DNA of 7,511 nt from an uncultured Pseudomonadales bacterium. Lineage in GTDB: Bacteria > Pseudomonadota > Gammaproteobacteria > Pseudomonadales > Pseudohongiellaceae. Position numbers and translations under genes: made by a program. Location of the stretch: contig CALKDE010000165.1 in NCBI GenBank assembly GCA_938082955.1, positions 1 through 7,511 of the forward strand, read 5' to 3'. The notes below the pieces were generated by a model that made no database searches, was not told the origin of the DNA, and saw only the letters and a list, made by a program, of their open reading frames with translations. Below, one piece after another: positions 7,346 to 7,511 of the stretch (positions within the stretch are counted from its first letter, which is position 1; each line of letters starts with the position of its first letter).

Positions 7346-7386
7346 AAAAAACCGCAGCACTATAAGTCGCGTTAGTGGTGTTTTTT
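7346..7386. terminator. Possible bidirectional terminator hairpin
   Basis: CACTA (7358-7362) pairs with TAGTG (7373-7377) around a ten-base loop, with CA/TG pairs just outside after one G-G mismatch. Six A (7346-7351) on the left and six T (7381-7386) on the right give a U-tract in either direction. It starts right after the transposase stop and lies between that remnant and a possible minus-strand gene end, where a shared terminator is expected. The stem is short and interrupted. Confidence 0.4.
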
Positions 7387-7455
7387 GCCAACTTGAACGA
7401 TTAACTTGTCAATACCAGTTGCAAAGTTGTCAGTGTCCCCGGTTGCCCAGTTATT

Positions 7456-7511
7456 TCAAAGAGATTCTAGGTCATTCAGCAATTCTTCACCTTTAGCAAT
7501 AATATTCGCCT
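7456..7511 (-). CDS. Possible C-terminal end of a minus-strand gene
   Basis: Reading leftward from the window edge there are 17 open codons (ANIIAKGEELLNDLESL) ending in TGA at 7458-7456. The Glu/Leu/Lys-rich composition looks like a helical protein end, and the terminator-like hairpin at 7346-7386 lies downstream in the proper direction. Seventeen codons without a stop is not significant by itself, and no family can be named. Confidence 0.25.
   Translation of the reverse strand, partial: ANIIAKGEELLNDLESL

Larger units (their letters stand above)
6639..7440 (+). mobile_element. Tentative IS6-family element remnant with candidate end repeats
   Basis: GGGGGCACTGAT at 6639-6650 and the reverse complement of 7429-7440, GGGGACACTGAC, agree at 10 of 12 positions and enclose the transposase remnant. 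The 802-base span fits IS6-family elements, which are about 800 bases long. The left copy also contains GGCACTG, the first bases of the IS26 end as I remember it. Against this, the left copy lies inside the cysC reading frame, no eight-base target duplication is evident (tcaatatt on the left, ggttgccc on the right), and the recognisable N-terminal transposase matches begin too close to the left copy for an intact element. The bounds are therefore a proposal. Confidence 0.3.

Noticed and set aside
7296..7496. A 66-codon plus-strand ORF at the right end
   Set aside because: It overlaps the transposase end in another frame, crosses the terminator-like hairpin and candidate IS end, and has no recognisable features.
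1..7511. CRISPR array, tRNA or rRNA genes
   Set aside because: No regularly spaced repeats, cloverleaf-like segments or conserved rRNA stretches were seen; most of the window is coding.

Overview
The window reads as a piece of a Gram-negative, probably marine gammaproteobacterial chromosome. The reasons are an outer-membrane TonB-dependent receptor, a TPR-sulfotransferase fusion protein and a full-length BetT-type BCCT transporter packed together on one strand. This assignment is inference from gene content; nothing in the sequence fixes a genus.

Layout. Positions 1-1798 hold the C-terminal part of a TonB-dependent receptor that begins outside the window. After 59 bases comes a TPR/sulfotransferase protein (about 1858-3918). 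The junction carries an unusual arrangement: a perfect hairpin buries the Shine-Dalgarno sequence of the sulfotransferase gene, and an 18-codon reading frame runs through the hairpin and ends in a GTGA stop/start overlap with it. Fifteen bases after the sulfotransferase gene a BCCT transporter starts (3934-5922) with a good ribosome binding site, so these three genes look like one transcription unit. After a 119-base gap comes cysC (6042-6665), a complete APS kinase, visibly more AT-rich than the genes before it.

Directly behind cysC lies a decayed IS6-family transposase. Its C-terminal third (about 7009-7344) is easily recognised. Weaker pieces of the N-terminal and middle parts appear in different frames from 6666 onward, broken by stops, frameshifts and homopolymer runs. 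A likely two-way terminator follows (7346-7386), and then the possible 3' end of a minus-strand gene that leaves the window at 7511.

How the genes may work together. APS kinase makes PAPS, the sulfate donor the sulfotransferase domain is built to bind. The transporter resembles choline/betaine importers, and the receptor would bring a substrate across the outer membrane. A sulfation module is therefore a reasonable hypothesis, but the acceptor is unknown. The composition shift and the IS remnant suggest that cysC may have arrived separately from the three upstream genes.
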